DNA from: a bacterium
Lineage (GTDB): Bacteria; Verrucomicrobiota; Kiritimatiellia; CAIKKV01; CAITUY01
NCBI GenBank assembly: GCA_037143175.1
Contig: JBAWZF010000019.1
Location: 1 to 51,624, forward strand
Direction: 5' to 3'
Length of the DNA stretch: 51,624 nucleotides
Part shown: piece by piece, positions 50,908-51,624 of the stretch
Layout: every line of letters starts with the position of its first letter
How positions within the stretch are numbered: position 1 is the first letter of the stretch
Translations under genes and position numbers: made by a program
Notes under the pieces: model-generated
The model's input: only the letters and a program-made list of their open reading frames with translations
Told to the model about the DNA's origin: nothing
Databases searched by the model: none

Positions 50908-51624
50908 TCATCCACCGAGTTGGACACCTAGCAAACGCCCGATACCGTAAGTGATTATCGCCGCCGTCAAACCAAAAACCACCTGACGTAATCCGGATCC
51001 CAAAACACCGCGCCCGGTGACCAGCGTGATCGCCGCGCCAATGACGAACAACCCGATACCGCTCAAGGCCCCGCTCCACAGCACAGCCTTCATGCCGCCT
51101 GTGAAAAAGAACGGAACGATGGGAATAATTGCGCCCACTGCAAACAGCAGAAAAGAGGTAATGGCCGCCTCCCAAGCCGAGCCCCCCAACTCATCGGGAT
51201 CCATCCCGAGTTCCTCCCGACTCAAGGTATCCAACGCATGTGCCGGATCCGAAAGTAAATGATCTGCCATTTGTTTGGCCTGTTCCGGGGCTACTCCTTT
51301 GGACTGATAGATCAGGGCTAACTCCTCCCGTTCCGCCTCCGGAGCCTCAGCAAGCTCCTGCCGTTCAATATCCAACTGCTTCTCATACAATTCCCTGGAG
51401 CTCTGAACAGACAACCACTCCCCCAGCGCCATGGAGATCGCACCAGCCAACAAACCCGCCAATCCGGTAATCAGGATCAGATGCGAATCCATCGCCGCCC
51501 CTGCAACACCCATAACCAGACTGAGAATTGAGACCAAGCCATCATTAGCCCCCAACACCCCCGCCCGCAGGGCATTCCCGCCCATGGAGCGGTGCCGCCC
51601 CTCCAAGCGCGCCCCCGCACTCCC
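50908..51624 (-). CDS. VIT1/CCC1 family metal transporter, N-terminus beyond the window
   Basis: At least 232 residues of a VIT/CCC1-type Fe2+/Mn2+ transporter. Membrane blocks include LGANDGLVSILSLVMGVAGA, GLLAGAISMALGEWLSVQSSRE and FAVGAIIPIVPFFF. The reading frame is open to the window's right end (51624) and the first residues (ARLEGRHRSMGGNALRAGVLGAND) look internal. Related proteins often have a ferritin-like N-terminal domain at that place. The true start and any such domain lie outside the window. Confidence 0.87.
   Translation of the reverse strand, partial: GSAGARLEGRHRSMGGNALRAGVLGANDGLVSILSLVMGVAGAAMDSHLILITGLAGLLAGAISMALGEWLSVQSSRELYEKQLDIERQELAEAPEAEREELALIYQSKGVAPEQAKQMADHLLSDPAHALDTLSREELGMDPDELGGSAWEAAITSFLLFAVGAIIPIVPFFFTGGMKAVLWSGALSGIGLFVIGAAITLVTGRGVLGSGLRQVVFGLTAAIITYGIGRLLGVQLGG

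Overview
The window looks like a piece of chromosome from a Gram-negative bacterium of the PVC superphylum, most like Kiritimatiellota or Lentisphaerota. The reasons are lipid A and outer-membrane genes (LpxL-type acyltransferase, MsbA, OmpA-like barrel), a 724-residue GreA-type protein (oversized GreA proteins are known from Chlamydiae), several divergent uroporphyrinogen-decarboxylase-like (URO-D) proteins in a sugar-type operon, and the DUF3570/DUF4266 gene set. This placement is inference. No 16S rRNA or other rRNA gene is present.

Positions 1-12.2 kb are an accessory carbohydrate-type region. On the minus strand a run of genes from 9814 to 593, mostly coupled by 4-base stop/start overlaps, encodes an MDR dehydrogenase, an SGNH carbohydrate esterase, a parallel beta-helix protein, three URO-D family proteins, a second SGNH hydrolase, a Gfo/Idh/MocA oxidoreductase and a YhcH-type protein. 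A divergent AraC regulator lies at its head. A fourth URO-D protein lies beyond the AraC gene. Both ends of the module carry broken genes: a GH20 hexosaminidase tail next to a 65-base direct repeat on the left, and the first ~30 codons of an SGNH hydrolase on the right.

Positions 12.2-30.1 kb are mainly housekeeping. thrS-infC-rpmI-rplT ends in a clear terminator, and infC starts at AUU. A glycogen and glycan block follows: GT4, DedA, debranching enzyme, SAP-type DNA-binding protein, GT4, and a GH57 protein lacking its catalytic glutamate. Next come the LpxL acyltransferase, an OmpA/TSP3 protein, MsbA, and SRP RNA-dnaX-ybaB-recR.

Positions 30.2-37.5 kb carry mnmA (an unusual cysteine set), a nuclease-fold protein, two small unknown genes, pdxA, a flavodoxin-fold reductase, lemA and a copper-type P1B ATPase.

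Positions 37.5-40.8 kb hold the most interesting system. It is a four-gene operon of a DUF3570 outer-membrane protein carrying an SGAT flavinylation-type motif, ApbE (the enzyme that attaches FMN to such motifs), a TlpA-type thioredoxin, and a DUF4266 lipoprotein ending in a Cys-Gly-Cys-Asn tail. It reads as an extracytoplasmic redox module of unknown purpose.

Positions 40.8-51.6 kb return to core genes: a RluA-type pseudouridine synthase, an LRR lipoprotein, pdxJ-acpS-nnr-trmL, radC, lspA-miaA, a DksA-type protein, the giant GreA protein, and a VIT1/CCC1 transporter cut by the window end.
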